Part shown: positions 47,598 through 57,269 of the stretch, piece after piece | How positions within the stretch are numbered: the stretch's first letter is position 1 | Layout of the letters: each line of letters starts with the position of its first letter | DNA from: Peterkaempfera bronchialis | Lineage (GTDB): Bacteria > Actinomycetota > Actinomycetes > Streptomycetales > Streptomycetaceae | Reading direction: 5' to 3' | Assembly (NCBI RefSeq): GCF_003258605.2 | Contig: NZ_CP031264.1 | Location: forward strand, 5,022,001-5,086,000 | Length of the DNA: 64,000 nucleotides | The notes under the pieces: model-generated | Told to the model about the DNA's origin: nothing | What the model saw: only the letters and a program-made list of their open reading frames with translations | The model's database searches: none | Program-made: the position numbers and the translations under genes

Positions 47598-48476
47598 GTG
47601 AGTACCCTTGCGCACCCCACCATGAACTCCAACCGCTCTCCCGAACCGGGCGTCCCGGCCGCAGGCGAGTTGGACCGCTACGCCCTGTCCGAGCGGCCGG
47701 TTCCGCCAGGCCCCCGCTGGGAGGGGGCCGAGGGCGACCTCGCCAGGATGGGCCGGAAGACCACCAGCAGCCGTGGTCGCGGCCTGCACGGCCAACTCGT
47801 CCAGCAGCTGGGCCAGATGATCGTCTCCGGCGACCTGGGGGCCGACCGCCCGCTGGTCCCCGAAGAGATCGGACAGCGCTTCGAGGTCTCGCGGACCGTC
47901 GTCCGCGAGTCCCTGCGGGTGCTGGAGGCCAAGGGCCTGGTCAGCGCCCGCCCCAACGTCGGCACCCGGGTCCGCCCGGTCAGCGACTGGAACCTGCTGG
48001 ACCCCGACATCATCGAGTGGCGGGCCTTCGGCCCGCAGCGCGACGACCAGCGCCGCGAGCTCTTCGAGCTGCGCTGGGCGATCGAGCCGCTGGCGGCTCG
48101 GCTGGCCGCCGGCCACGGCCGCGAGGACGTCCAGCAGCGGCTGGTCGACATGGCCGAGATCATGGGCCACGCCGTCGCCCAGGCCGACCCGGTCACCTTC
48201 GCCCGGGCCGACGCCGAGTTCCACGCCCTGGTGCTTCAGCTGGCGGGCAACCGGATGCTGGAGCACCTCTCCGGCATCGTCGCCTCCGCGCTCCAGGTCA
48301 GCGGCGGCCCCGCCACCGCCTGCGAGCGCCCTTCCGAGCCCTCCGTCGTCCTGCACGTCCGACTCCAGGACGCGCTGGGCACCGGCGACGGCACCGCAGC
48401 CGAGGCGGCCATGCGGTCGCTGCTCACCGTCCACCCCGACATCGAGCACGTTGTCCCCGCGCCCCGCGAGCACTGA
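47598..48476 (+). CDS. whiH: Sporulation regulator WhiH (GntR family)
   Basis: GntR/FadR-type transcription factor of 292 residues. After an N-terminal Arg/Gly-rich stretch the winged helix spans ~60-135 (LHGQLVQQLGQMIVSGDLG, RFEVSRTVVRESLRVLEAKG) and an FCD effector domain with helices follows (ELFELRWAIEPLAARLAAGH, DAEFHALVLQLAGNRM). In S. coelicolor WhiH (SCO5819) is needed for aerial hyphae to divide into spores and lies immediately before hrdB; here a phosphatase gene separates them. The GTG at 47598 has AAAGGA upstream; a longer frame to 47493 lacks a site. Confidence 0.83.
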   Translation: MSTLAHPTMNSNRSPEPGVPAAGELDRYALSERPVPPGPRWEGAEGDLARMGRKTTSSRGRGLHGQLVQQLGQMIVSGDLGADRPLVPEEIGQRFEVSRTVVRESLRVLEAKGLVSARPNVGTRVRPVSDWNLLDPDIIEWRAFGPQRDDQRRELFELRWAIEPLAARLAAGHGREDVQQRLVDMAEIMGHAVAQADPVTFARADAEFHALVLQLAGNRMLEHLSGIVASALQVSGGPATACERPSEPSVVLHVRLQDALGTGDGTAAEAAMRSLLTVHPDIEHVVPAPREH

Positions 48477-48633
48477 CCGCCGGCGCGTCCGTCCATGGGG
48501 GAGTACGCCGCTTCATGACCCGAGGGCACGCCCCGCGCACATACTGTGAAGGCGGCGGGGGAACAGTCCCACGAGGCGCCTGGTCCGGCTGCCACGCCGT
48601 CCGGGCGCGGCGGCCGGACCACGACGAGGGGCG

Positions 48634-50616
48634 GTGAGCACGGCCATGGTCCGCGACACACTCCACAGCCGGGACAGCGGCGACCTCGGTACCGTCCTCG
48701 CGGCGGCCCTGCTGGACCATCCCGAGGTCGCCTTCGCCGCGCTGGACGACCGGCTCCGGTACACCCGGGTCAGCCGGGGCTATGCGGCGCTGGTCGACCT
48801 CCCGGTGGCCGGGCTGCTCGGCCGCCGCCCCTCCCAGGTGCTCCCGGCGCCGTACGGGCGCCGCGTCGAGCAGGCCGCCCGCCGGGCGCTGGACGGGCGG
48901 GCCTCCTCGGTCGAGGAGGCCATGCTCGCCGGACCGTCCGGTGGCCGCCGGCTCCGCTGCACCTGGCGTCCCGTACCGGGGACCGACGGACGGCCGTGCG
49001 CCGTACTGGGCGTGGCCAGGGAGACCACGGAGGAGCACCGGGCCCGGCAGCTGCTGCGCGAGGGCCAGTGGCGCACCGCCCGCCTCCAGGCGATGACGGA
49101 CCAGTTGGCCGGTGCGCTGGCCGCGTCCGACGTGGCACGCACCGTGGGCGCACTGGGCCGCAGCATCGGCGCCCACCGCACCGAGCTGCACCTGCTCGAC
49201 GGCCGCTTGCAGCGCTTCCCCTGGCCGGACCTGCCGGCCGCCGAGCCCGGCCGGGTCCGCCGCGTGGTGCCGGAGGACTGGTCCGAGGTGCTGGCCGCCA
49301 CCGTGCGGGACGGCCGTGCGCGCTACTTCCCCGACGAACTGCCCGCCCTGCCGGACGCCGACCCGTGGGCGGCCCGAGTGGGCGCCGTACCGTCCCGGCT
49401 GGGCCCGCCGCGCCCCGCCCTCGACGGGCACGCCCGCCCGTACCCGGCGGAGCCGGACGGCCTGCCCCGGTCCTCCGCCGCCGGACCGCAGGCCGGACCG
49501 CCACCGGGAGCGACAGAGCCCGAAAGACCGCAGCCCGAGAAACCGCAACCCGGTAAGCCTCAGCCCGAGAAACCGCAGCCCGAGAAACCGCAGTCCGAGA
49601 AACCGCAGCCCGGAAGCCCCAGGGCGCAGTCCTGGGCCGTGCTCCCGCTGGTCGCCTCCGGTGCGCCCCTCGGCGGCCTGCGGCTGCTCTTCGGGGGCGA
49701 GCGCCTCTTCGACGCCGACGACCGTGCCTTCCTGGACGCCCTGGCCGGCCAGTGCGCCCTCGCCATCGAGCGCTCCTGGCTGTACGAGCGGGAGCGCGAG
49801 GCGGCGCTCAGCCTCCAGCGCAGTCTGCTGCCGCGCCGCCTCCCGGCCGTGCACGGCGTGGAGGTCGGCTACCGCTACCTCCCCGGAGCCCCCGGCACCG
49901 AGGTCGGCGGCGACTGGTACGACTGCTTCCAACTTCCCGACGGCAGGGTCGCCCTGGTGGTCGGCGATGTGATCGGCAAGGGGCTGACCGCCGCCGCCGG
50001 GATGGGCCGGGTCCGCTCGGCGCTGCGCGCGCTGGCCTTCACCGACCCCGAGCCGGCCGCGGTGCTGGCCGGGCTCGACCGGCTCTTCACCGCCACCGAG
50101 GACGACGAGTCGCTCACCACCGTCCTCTACGGGGTGCTCGACCCGGCCACCGGTGACCTCGCCATCGGGGACGCGGGCCACCTGCCCGCCCTGGTGGTCT
50201 CCGCCGACGGCAGCGCCAAGCTGGTCGACGCGGGCCCCGCCGCCACCCCGCTGGGCATCCCGGAGCCACGGACCCAGGGCACCGTGCGGCTGGACCCGGG
50301 GGACATCCTGGTCGCCTTCTCCGACGGCCTGGTGGAGACGCGGACCCGTGGTCTGCAGCACGGGCTGGACCGGCTGCTGGAGGTGGCCGCCGGTCGCCCG
50401 GCGGCGGATGACGCCCTCCAGGTGCTGCTGGGCCGGGTGGTGGACGGCATGCTGGTGGGACAGGAGCGCAATGACGATGTCACCGTGCTCGGTGTGCGGA
50501 TCACCGACGCCGGAGCGGTCCCGGGCGGCTCGGCTGCGGGTCCGGATCCCGGCTCGGGTTCGGGCTGGGGTTCCGCCAGTGTGACCCGCGCCACGAAGGG
50601 CATGCGTAACACTTGA
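48634..50616 (+). CDS. PAS/GAF-domain SpoIIE-type PP2C phosphatase
   Basis: Cytoplasmic phosphatase of 660 residues. A PAS-like domain spans ~20-130 (YTRVSRGYAALVDLPV), a GAF-like domain ~150-390 is split by an ~80-residue Pro/Gln-rich insertion with QPEKP repeats, and a SpoIIE/PP2C domain spans ~400-640 with metal-binding acidic motifs GGDWYD, GDVIGKG, FSDGLVETRT and NDDVTVLGV. Such enzymes dephosphorylate anti-anti-sigma factors to release alternative sigma factors. It lies between whiH and hrdB, so a role in developmental or stress sigma control is attractive but unproven. The GTG at 48634 has GAGGGGCG just upstream; ATG 48646 is an alternative. Confidence 0.85.
   Translation: MSTAMVRDTLHSRDSGDLGTVLAAALLDHPEVAFAALDDRLRYTRVSRGYAALVDLPVAGLLGRRPSQVLPAPYGRRVEQAARRALDGRASSVEEAMLAGPSGGRRLRCTWRPVPGTDGRPCAVLGVARETTEEHRARQLLREGQWRTARLQAMTDQLAGALAASDVARTVGALGRSIGAHRTELHLLDGRLQRFPWPDLPAAEPGRVRRVVPEDWSEVLAATVRDGRARYFPDELPALPDADPWAARVGAVPSRLGPPRPALDGHARPYPAEPDGLPRSSAAGPQAGPPPGATEPERPQPEKPQPGKPQPEKPQPEKPQSEKPQPGSPRAQSWAVLPLVASGAPLGGLRLLFGGERLFDADDRAFLDALAGQCALAIERSWLYEREREAALSLQRSLLPRRLPAVHGVEVGYRYLPGAPGTEVGGDWYDCFQLPDGRVALVVGDVIGKGLTAAAGMGRVRSALRALAFTDPEPAAVLAGLDRLFTATEDDESLTTVLYGVLDPATGDLAIGDAGHLPALVVSADGSAKLVDAGPAATPLGIPEPRTQGTVRLDPGDILVAFSDGLVETRTRGLQHGLDRLLEVAAGRPAADDALQVLLGRVVDGMLVGQERNDDVTVLGVRITDAGAVPGGSAAGPDPGSGSGWGSASVTRATKGMRNT
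49516..49620 (+). repeat. 15-bp coding tandem repeat (QPEKP units)
   Basis: Seven 15-bp units around CAGCCCGAGAAACCG encode QPEKP/QPGKP/QSEKP repeats that interrupt the GAF-like domain of the phosphatase. Confidence 0.88.
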
Positions 50617-50842
50617 GTCTGCGCAGCGATGTCTACGGAGGTGGAAGCAGCTCCGGAACACGGGCGGCATGTCAGAATGCTGTGTTGCCCTGCGGTGCTG
50701 TTCCCGCCCGCAAGTCCAGCCGTGAAGCCCGATCCCGACCCGCGCCGTCCGCGCACCTGCCGCGCACCCGCTACTCCTCCTGTCCTCGACGGACGGGGGG
50801 ACGGGCCCGGCTTCCCGTCCACTCACGTCCGAGAGGTTGTCC

Positions 50843-52483
50843 GTGTCGGCCAGCACATCCCGTTCCCTCCCGCCCGAGATCGCCGAGTCCACCGCTCTGA
50901 TGGCGCTCATCGAGCGGGGCAAGGCTCAGGGGCAGATCGCCGGTGACGACGTGCGTCAGGCCTTCGAGGCGGACCAGATCCCGGTCACCAAGTGGAAGAA
51001 CGTCATGCGCAGCCTCAACCAGGTCCTCATCGAGGAAGGGGTGGATCTGATGGTCAGTGCGGCGGATCCGTCCGCTTCCAAGCGCACCCGGAAGAGCGTG
51101 GCGGCGAAGAGCACCGCCAAGCGCACGGCGACCAAGACGGTCACCACCACGCGCACCGCAGCGGCTCCGCAGGCCGCTGTCCCGACCCGGCCGATCCCGG
51201 CCCGTACGGCGGCGGCTGCGTCGGTCTCCCCGCTCACCGCGACCGCCGACGCCGCCGCCCCGCTCGGCGCGGTGGACGACGCGTCGGCCAAGCCCGCCGC
51301 CGCGAAGAAGGCGGCGGCCCCGGCGAAGAAGACGGCGGCGAAGAAGACGGCGGCCCCGGCCAAGAAGACGGCGGCCAAGAAGGCCACCGCCAAGACGGCC
51401 GGCAAGAAGGGCGACGACGACCTCACCACCGACGACGAGCTGGTCGAGGAGACCGCGCTGCCCGGTGCCAAGGGCGAGGGCGAGCCCGCTGGTCCGGAGG
51501 AGGAGTCGGAGGGGTTTGTGCTCTCCGACGAGGACGAGGACGACGCCCCGGCGCAGCAGGTCGCCGCGGCCGGCGCCACCGCCGACCCGGTCAAGGACTA
51601 CCTCAAGCAGATCGGCAAGGTTCCGCTGCTCAACGCCGAGCAGGAGGTGGAGCTGGCCAAGCGCATCGAGGCGGGCCTCTTCGCCGAGGACAAGCTGGGC
51701 AACGGCGACAAGCTCGCCCCCAAGCTCAAGCGCGAGCTGGAGATCATCGCCGAGGACGGCCGCCGGGCCAAGAACCACCTGCTGGAGGCCAACCTCCGGC
51801 TGGTCGTCTCGCTGGCCAAGCGCTACACCGGGCGCGGCATGCTCTTCCTGGACCTGATCCAGGAGGGCAACCTCGGTCTGATCCGCGCGGTGGAGAAGTT
51901 CGACTACACCAAGGGCTACAAGTTCTCCACCTATGCCACCTGGTGGATCCGGCAGGCGATCACCCGCGCCATGGCCGACCAGGCGCGGACCATCCGCATC
52001 CCGGTGCACATGGTCGAGGTCATCAACAAGCTGGCCCGGGTGCAGCGCCAGATGCTCCAGGACCTGGGCCGCGAGCCCACCCCGGAGGAGCTGGCCAAGG
52101 AACTCGACATGACCCCCGAGAAGGTCATCGAGGTCCAGAAGTACGGCCGCGAGCCCATCTCGCTGCACACCCCGCTCGGCGAGGACGGCGACAGCGAGTT
52201 CGGCGACCTGATCGAGGACTCCGAGGCGGTCGTCCCGGCCGACGCGGTGAGCTTCACCCTGCTCCAGGAGCAGCTGCACTCCGTCCTGGACACCCTCAGC
52301 GAGCGGGAGGCCGGCGTGGTCTCCATGCGCTTCGGCCTCACCGACGGCCAGCCGAAGACGCTGGACGAGATCGGCAAGGTCTACGGGGTGACCCGTGAGC
52401 GCATCCGCCAGATCGAGTCCAAGACCATGTCCAAGCTGCGCCACCCGTCCCGTTCGCAGGTGCTGCGCGACTACCTGGACTGA
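50843..52483 (+). CDS. hrdB: Principal sigma factor HrdB
   Basis: Housekeeping sigma-70 factor of 546 residues. Regions: 1.1-like start ([21 protein letters not shown]), a Lys/Ala-rich linker of AKK and TAAKK repeats and an acidic patch, region 1.2 at [16 protein letters not shown], region 2 ([31 protein letters not shown]), region 3, and region 4 with [18 protein letters not shown]. The GTG at 50843 has GAGAGG with 6-nt spacing; the TTG at 50837 would have no spacing. A 226-nt leader follows the phosphatase gene, which should contain its own promoter. A terminator follows 20 nt after the stop. Confidence 0.97.
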   Translation: MSASTSRSLPPEIAESTALMALIERGKAQGQIAGDDVRQAFEADQIPVTKWKNVMRSLNQVLIEEGVDLMVSAADPSASKRTRKSVAAKSTAKRTATKTVTTTRTAAAPQAAVPTRPIPARTAAAASVSPLTATADAAAPLGAVDDASAKPAAAKKAAAPAKKTAAKKTAAPAKKTAAKKATAKTAGKKGDDDLTTDDELVEETALPGAKGEGEPAGPEEESEGFVLSDEDEDDAPAQQVAAAGATADPVKDYLKQIGKVPLLNAEQEVELAKRIEAGLFAEDKLGNGDKLAPKLKRELEIIAEDGRRAKNHLLEANLRLVVSLAKRYTGRGMLFLDLIQEGNLGLIRAVEKFDYTKGYKFSTYATWWIRQAITRAMADQARTIRIPVHMVEVINKLARVQRQMLQDLGREPTPEELAKELDMTPEKVIEVQKYGREPISLHTPLGEDGDSEFGDLIEDSEAVVPADAVSFTLLQEQLHSVLDTLSEREAGVVSMRFGLTDGQPKTLDEIGKVYGVTRERIRQIESKTMSKLRHPSRSQVLRDYLD

Positions 52484-52503
52484 CGCTCCCCGGAGCGAAT
52501 CGT

Positions 52504-52537
52504 CGCGGGGCCCGGAGCAACTGCTCCGGGCCCCGCG
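52504..52537 (+). terminator. Terminator after hrdB
   Basis: Arms 52504-52518 and 52523-52537 are complementary over 15 bp with an AACT loop, just after the hrdB stop codon. Confidence 0.9.
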
Positions 52538-52645
52538 CCATGTCCCCCGGAAGGGTTGTTCGGCCACCGACTCTGGACACTCCTGGTGAGCAGTCACTTA
52601 CGCTGTGTCGGTTGCCTGTCGCAGAGACCTCCAGGAGGACAGCCG

Positions 52646-53515
52646 GTGCTGGCCAACCGTCGGGCGTGTGCCGCCGTACCACCGCGCCGGGGCGCCGTCC
52701 TGGCCCTGCTGGCCCTCCTCCCGGTGGCGGTGTCGACCGCCGCGCCCGGTGCCGCCCAGCCGTCGTGGGCGGCGCAGGCGGAGCGGCGGATCGTGGGCGG
52801 CGCGGCCGACTCCACCGTGGACCACCCCTGGGTGGTCGCCATCGCCAGCCGGCTCCAGTTCGGCTACAACCGCTCCGGTCAGTTCTGCGGCGGTGCGCTG
52901 GTGACCCCGACCAAGGTGGTCACCGCCGCGCACTGCTTCTACGACGAGACCACCGGCCTGCCTACGGAGCGGCCGGAGCTGCGGGTGATCCTCGGCCGTA
53001 CCGACATCACCGGCGACGAGGGCGTGGAGGTGCCCGTGCAGGGTGTCTGGGTCGATCCCGGCTACTCGTTCCAGACCAACGTCCGGGACGTCGCCGTGGT
53101 GACCCTGGCGGAGCCGCAGCACGGCAACCCCGTGGTGGCGCTGGTGGGCCAGGGTGAGAAGGCCCTCTACCGGGCCGGGGTCAAGGGCACGGTCTACGGC
53201 TGGGGTGACACGGTGGGCACCGGCCGCTACGCGTCGCAGCTGCACTCGGTGCAGGTGCCGATCCTGGACAACGCGGTGTGCGCGGCCGACTACCCTGGCG
53301 GTCCGGCCGGGCGTTTTGACGCCTCCACCATGTTCTGCGCCGGTGAGAGCAATGGGGGGCGGGATGCCTGCCAGGGCGACAGCGGCGGCCCGATGGTGGT
53401 CAACGGCCGACTGGTGGGGCTGGTCTCCTGGGGTACCGGCTGTGCCGAGCAGAAGCACCCGGGGGTGTACACCCGGCTCGCCGCCCTGGTGGACGCGGTG
53501 CGTCGGCAGCTCTGA
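52646..53515 (+). CDS. Secreted trypsin-like S1 serine protease
   Basis: Exported protease of 289 residues. An Ala-rich signal peptide (VLALLALLPVAVSTAAPGAA) is followed by a short propeptide ending AERR-IVGG, the classical activation site. Catalytic triad: His in TAAHCFY, Asp in RDVAVVTL and Ser in CQGDSGGPMV. Cysteines NGGRDACQGDSGG and WGTGCAEQKHPGVYTRL are as in trypsins, and the aspartate six residues before the serine (GGRDAC) predicts cleavage after Arg/Lys. The GTG at 52646 has AGGAGG at 7-nt spacing. It follows hrdB as in S. coelicolor (SCO5821) and may act in mycelial protein turnover. Confidence 0.93.
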   Translation: MLANRRACAAVPPRRGAVLALLALLPVAVSTAAPGAAQPSWAAQAERRIVGGAADSTVDHPWVVAIASRLQFGYNRSGQFCGGALVTPTKVVTAAHCFYDETTGLPTERPELRVILGRTDITGDEGVEVPVQGVWVDPGYSFQTNVRDVAVVTLAEPQHGNPVVALVGQGEKALYRAGVKGTVYGWGDTVGTGRYASQLHSVQVPILDNAVCAADYPGGPAGRFDASTMFCAGESNGGRDACQGDSGGPMVVNGRLVGLVSWGTGCAEQKHPGVYTRLAALVDAVRRQL

Positions 53516-53576
53516 GTAGCCGTCAGTGTGCAGCCGGTCACCAGGGCCGTTCGCGATGTGACGTACCGCACAGCAA

Positions 53577-53616
53577 AAGCCGGGCGGCGGACCGTAGGTG
53601 GTCCGCCGCCCGGCTT
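53577..53616. terminator. Terminator between protease and zinc-ribbon gene
   Basis: Arms 53577-53593 and 53600-53616 are complementary over 17 bp with a GTAGGT loop. The genes on both sides converge, so it can act in either direction. Confidence 0.9.
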
Positions 53617-53660
53617 CCGGCCTGTGCCGGCCTCAGCTCGTCGGTGGGGTCTCGCTCGTG

Positions 53661-53894
53661 TCAGCGCTCCTCGGGGGAGGCCGTGGCGGAAGTCGTCGCG
53701 GTGAGCCGACCGGTCTCGTCCTGTATCTCCACGGCGATCTTCTTGAGCTCCGGCTCGAACTTCCGCCCGTGGTGGGCGCAGAAGAGCAGCTCGCCGCCAC
53801 TGGCCAGCACGACGCGCAGGTATGCCTGGGCGCCGCAACGGTCGCAACGGTCGGCCGCGGTGAGCGGACTCGCGGGGGTCAGAACAGTAGTCAC
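53661..53894 (-). CDS. Small zinc-ribbon protein (DUF7455-like)
   Basis: Protein of 77 residues with CDRC and FCAHH motifs in AADRCDRCGAQAYLRV and LLFCAHHGRKFE, forming a likely CxxC...CxxH zinc site, followed by an acidic-helical tail. Similar small proteins are widespread in actinomycetes with unknown function. The GTG at 53894 has AGAAGAGG upstream. It is convergent with the protease gene and divergent from parE across a ~540-nt gap. Confidence 0.75.
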   Translation of the reverse strand: MTTVLTPASPLTAADRCDRCGAQAYLRVVLASGGELLFCAHHGRKFEPELKKIAVEIQDETGRLTATTSATASPEER

Positions 53895-54432
53895 GTCGCC
53901 TCTTCTCTAGCTCGACGAGCTGTCGTACCAGGGTCAACATCCAACCAGGCCGAATTCGTTCCCGCTCACAGCTTTTCTTTCTGCAACCTTTTGATCGCTC
54001 TGTGCGGGTTCAGCAGGTCCCGGCCGGGTGACCGGTTGGCGGCGGACGGTGGCGGCTTCGTCGCCGCCGGTTCGCCTCTTGCCGTTGTGGAGTTTCCGTT
54101 GTGTTGCTGAGGACGTGCCCCAGCTGCGGATGGTTCATGCGTACCGGCACTCGTGACGTGTCTATCACTCGAACGTGTTATCGAACTCATGTCCGAGGTC
54201 TGCGTAGCATAGAACGGGCCGGGGTTGGAGCATAAGCCCCGGCTCGCGCACCGGTAGCCTGCACGTCAGCAGCGCGGCCGTCCTAGGCTGACCCCGGCAG
54301 CGGCGGAAGCCGGTGCTGCGCAACGCGTTCCGGGCAGACGCTTCCTCAAGTCCGTGTTCGCGCAGCGCGTACAGCCCCGGCACCCCCGCCGGGGCCGCGC
54401 CATCACTCAGACGGATTGAGGAGTAGCACCGC
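53895..54432. other. Intergenic region upstream of parE and of the zinc-ribbon gene
   Basis: No gene is supported in this 538-nt stretch. It includes an AT-richer patch near 53955-54000 that may hold the promoter of the minus-strand zinc-ribbon gene, and the motif TCGAACGTGTTATCGA (54169-54184), which resembles a LexA site but fits it poorly. The parE Shine-Dalgarno GAGGAG lies at ~54418-54423. A short minus-strand frame at 53966-54190 has no family signal and is discounted. Confidence 0.5.
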
Positions 54433-56544
54433 GTGACCGCCGAAACGACCGTGCCGACCGCCCTGCTCGCCGGCGACGACGGCTCCAACTACACCGCGCG
54501 GCACCTGCTGGTCCTCGAAGGGCTTGAGGCCGTCCGCAAGCGGCCCGGCATGTACATCGGCTCCACCGACAGCCGGGGCCTGATGCACTGCCTGTGGGAG
54601 ATCATCGACAACTCCGTCGACGAGGCCCTAGGCGGCCACTGCGACCACATCGAGGTGGTGCTGCACGACGACGGGTCGGTCGAGGTCCGCGACAACGGCC
54701 GAGGCATCCCGGTCGACGTGGAGCCCAAGACCGGCCTCTCCGGCGTCGAGGTCGTGATGACCAAGCTGCACGCCGGCGGCAAGTTCGGCGGCGGCTCCTA
54801 CGCCGCCTCCGGCGGCCTGCACGGCGTCGGCGCCTCCGTGGTCAACGCGCTCTCCGCCCGGCTCGACGTCGAGGTGGACCGCAGCGGCCACACCCATGCC
54901 ATCAGCTTCCGCCGAGGCACCCCCGGCATCTTCACCGAGCTCTCGCCGGACGCCCCCTTCGAGCCCGGCAGCGGCCTCGCCAAGGTCCGCAAGGTGCCCC
55001 GCACCCGCACCGGGACCCGCATCCGCTACTGGGCGGACCGGCAGATCTTCCTCAAGGACGCCAGGCTCTCCCTGGAGCACCTGCACAGCCGCGCCCGGCA
55101 GACCGCCTTCCTGGTCCCCGGCCTGACCATCGTGGTCCGCGACGAGCGGCTGCTGGACACCGAGGAGGTGGACGAGCAGGTCTTCCACTACGACGGCGGC
55201 ATCGGCGAGTTCTGCGAGTTCCTGGCCCCCGACCGGGCCGTCTGCGACGTCCTGCGCCTCTCCGGCGCCGGAACGTTCAAGGAGACCGTCCCGGTGCTGG
55301 ACGACCGGGGCCATATGACGCCCACCGAGGTCACCCGCGACCTGGGCGTCGACATCGCGCTGCGCTGGGGCACCGGCTACGACACCACCCTGCGCTCCTT
55401 TGTGAACATCATCGCCACCCCCAAGGGCGGTACCCATGTGGCCGGTTTCGAGCGCTCCCTGACCCGGACGCTCAACGAGGCGCTGCGCTCCGCCAAGCTG
55501 CTGCGCGTCGCCGAGGACGACGTCACCAAGGACGACGCCACCGAGGGCCTCACCGCCGTGGTCACCGTGCGGCTCGCCGAGCCGCAGTTCGAGGGCCAGA
55601 CCAAGGAGGTGCTGGGCACCTCGGCGGCCTCCCGGATCGTCGCGGCCGTGGTCGCCAAGGAGCTCAAGGCGTTCCTCACCTCCGCCAAGCGGGACGAGAA
55701 GCAGCAGGCCCGCTCGGTGATGGAGAAGATCGTCGCCGCCGCCCGCACCCGGGTCGCCGCCCGCCAGCACAAGGAGGCGCAGCGCCGCAAGACCGCGCTG
55801 GAGACCTCCTCGCTGCCCGCCAAGCTCGCCGACTGCCGCAGCGACGACGTGGACCGCAGCGAGCTCTTCATCGTGGAGGGCGACTCGGCGCTCGGCACCG
55901 CCAAGCTGGCGCGGAACTCCGAGTTCCAGGCGCTGCTGCCGATCCGTGGCAAGATCCTCAACGTTCAGAAGGCGTCCGTCGCGGACATGCTCAAGAACGC
56001 CGAGTGCGCCTCGATCATCCAGGTGATAGGGGCGGGGTCCGGTCGGACCTTCGACATCGACCAGGCCCGCTACGGCAAGATCGTCCTGCTGGCGGACGCC
56101 GATGTGGACGGCGCCCACATCCGCTGCCTGCTGCTGACCCTCTTCCAGCGCTATATGCGGCCCATGGTGGAGGCCGGCCGGGTCTTCGCCGCCGTCCCGC
56201 CGCTGCACCGGATCGAGCTCACCAACCCCAAGCGCGGCCAGGAGAAGTACCTCTACACCTACTCCGACCAGGAGCTTCGCTCGCTGCTGCTGGACCTCCA
56301 GCGCAAGGGCCGCCGCTGGAAGGAGCCGGTCCAGCGGTACAAGGGCCTCGGTGAGATGGACGCCGACCAGCTGGCGGAGACCACCCTGGACCCGCGCCAC
56401 CGCACCCTGCGCCGGATCAACCTGGGCGACCTGGAGGCCGCGGAGAAGGTCTTCGACCTGCTGATGGGCAATGACGTCGCCCCCCGCAAGGAGTTCATCG
56501 TGGACTCCGCCGCCACCCTGGACCGCTCCCGCATCGACGCCTGA
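54433..56544 (+). CDS. parE: DNA topoisomerase IV subunit B (ParE, GyrB paralogue)
   Basis: ATPase subunit of a type II topoisomerase, 703 residues. The GHKL domain has EIIDNSVDEA, DNGRGIPVD and a GGLHGVGASVVNALS loop; the transducer domain follows; the TOPRIM domain has FIVEGDSALGTAKLARN, RGKILNVQKAS and LLADADVDGAHIRCLLL with the metal-binding DADVDG. It is shorter than gyrase GyrB of enterobacteria (no ~170-residue insertion). Position after hrdB and the S1 protease corresponds to SCO5822, which pairs with parC about 15 genes further on, outside this window. Start is the GTG at 54433, with GAGGAG upstream. Confidence 0.92.
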   Translation: MTAETTVPTALLAGDDGSNYTARHLLVLEGLEAVRKRPGMYIGSTDSRGLMHCLWEIIDNSVDEALGGHCDHIEVVLHDDGSVEVRDNGRGIPVDVEPKTGLSGVEVVMTKLHAGGKFGGGSYAASGGLHGVGASVVNALSARLDVEVDRSGHTHAISFRRGTPGIFTELSPDAPFEPGSGLAKVRKVPRTRTGTRIRYWADRQIFLKDARLSLEHLHSRARQTAFLVPGLTIVVRDERLLDTEEVDEQVFHYDGGIGEFCEFLAPDRAVCDVLRLSGAGTFKETVPVLDDRGHMTPTEVTRDLGVDIALRWGTGYDTTLRSFVNIIATPKGGTHVAGFERSLTRTLNEALRSAKLLRVAEDDVTKDDATEGLTAVVTVRLAEPQFEGQTKEVLGTSAASRIVAAVVAKELKAFLTSAKRDEKQQARSVMEKIVAAARTRVAARQHKEAQRRKTALETSSLPAKLADCRSDDVDRSELFIVEGDSALGTAKLARNSEFQALLPIRGKILNVQKASVADMLKNAECASIIQVIGAGSGRTFDIDQARYGKIVLLADADVDGAHIRCLLLTLFQRYMRPMVEAGRVFAAVPPLHRIELTNPKRGQEKYLYTYSDQELRSLLLDLQRKGRRWKEPVQRYKGLGEMDADQLAETTLDPRHRTLRRINLGDLEAAEKVFDLLMGNDVAPRKEFIVDSAATLDRSRIDA

Positions 56545-56737
56545 CCAGCCGGTTCACGCCCGGTCACGCCCGGTCACGCCCGGCTTGCGCCCGGTTCTCC
56601 ACCTCGGGGTGGAGGGCCGGGCGCGACCGTTCCACCCGCACCTCCACCGCTGCTCCGAGGCCGTGCGCCCGCCCGCTCCCTAGCGTGGTCGACGTCGTAC
56701 TCGCCCTGACGCGGACACGGAGACGGAGACGGATTTG

Positions 56738-57223
56738 ATGAATGGCATCCCGGACGCCCTGATCATGGTTGCCGTGGTGGTGCTGGTGCTGGTCCGGCAG
56801 CTCCGGGCCCGCCCGGTCGCCACCGGGCGGCGGGTCTGGCTGCTGCCCCTGATCCTGGCCGTGGTGGCGCTGCGCGACCCGCACCTGATCGACCCGGACC
56901 ACCGCAGCGCCGCCGTCGTCCTGCTGGCCGTCACCGTGCTGCTGGAACTGGCCACGGGCTGCGCCTCCGGCTGGACCATGCGGATCTGGCGGGAGGCTGA
57001 CGGCACCGCGTGGACCAAGGGCACCCCGGCCGCAGCCGCGACCTGGGTGGGCATGGTGCTGCTGCGGCTGGCGCTGGCGGCGGTGGGCGCCGGGCTGGGC
57101 GTGCACCAGGACGGCGACGGGCTGCTGCTGGCCGTCGCGGTGCTGCTGCTGGTACGCGGCCTGGTGATCTCCTGGCGGGCACGCACACTGGAACCGGCGT
57201 ACGGTGTCCCCGCCGCACGCTGA
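56738..57223 (+). CDS. Small membrane protein, CcdC/DUF1453-like
   Basis: Integral membrane protein of 161 residues with four to five helices (near 7-23, 36-50, 59-75, 96-115 and 125-145). The pattern VVVLVLVRQLRARPV, WLLPLILAVVALRDPHLI resembles the CcdC/DUF1453 group. Function is unknown. ATG 56738 follows GGAGACGGAG. Its 3' end overlaps the longest reading of the sensor kinase frame by 20 nt; with the kinase start I prefer there is a 46-nt gap, so the three genes probably form one operon. Confidence 0.72.
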   Translation: MNGIPDALIMVAVVVLVLVRQLRARPVATGRRVWLLPLILAVVALRDPHLIDPDHRSAAVVLLAVTVLLELATGCASGWTMRIWREADGTAWTKGTPAAAATWVGMVLLRLALAAVGAGLGVHQDGDGLLLAVAVLLLVRGLVISWRARTLEPAYGVPAAR

Positions 57224-57269
57224 GCCGGTGGCCGCCACGCTGCCGCTCCGGTCGGCGAGAGGATCGCAG

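Noticed and set aside
54169-54184. LexA box upstream of parE
   Set aside because: TCGAACGTGTTATCGA has two mismatches in the right half site (TATC for GTTC), so it is too weak to call.
53966-54190. A 74-codon minus-strand frame upstream of parE
   Set aside because: No family pattern, no clear ribosome-binding site, and it sits where the divergent promoters are expected.
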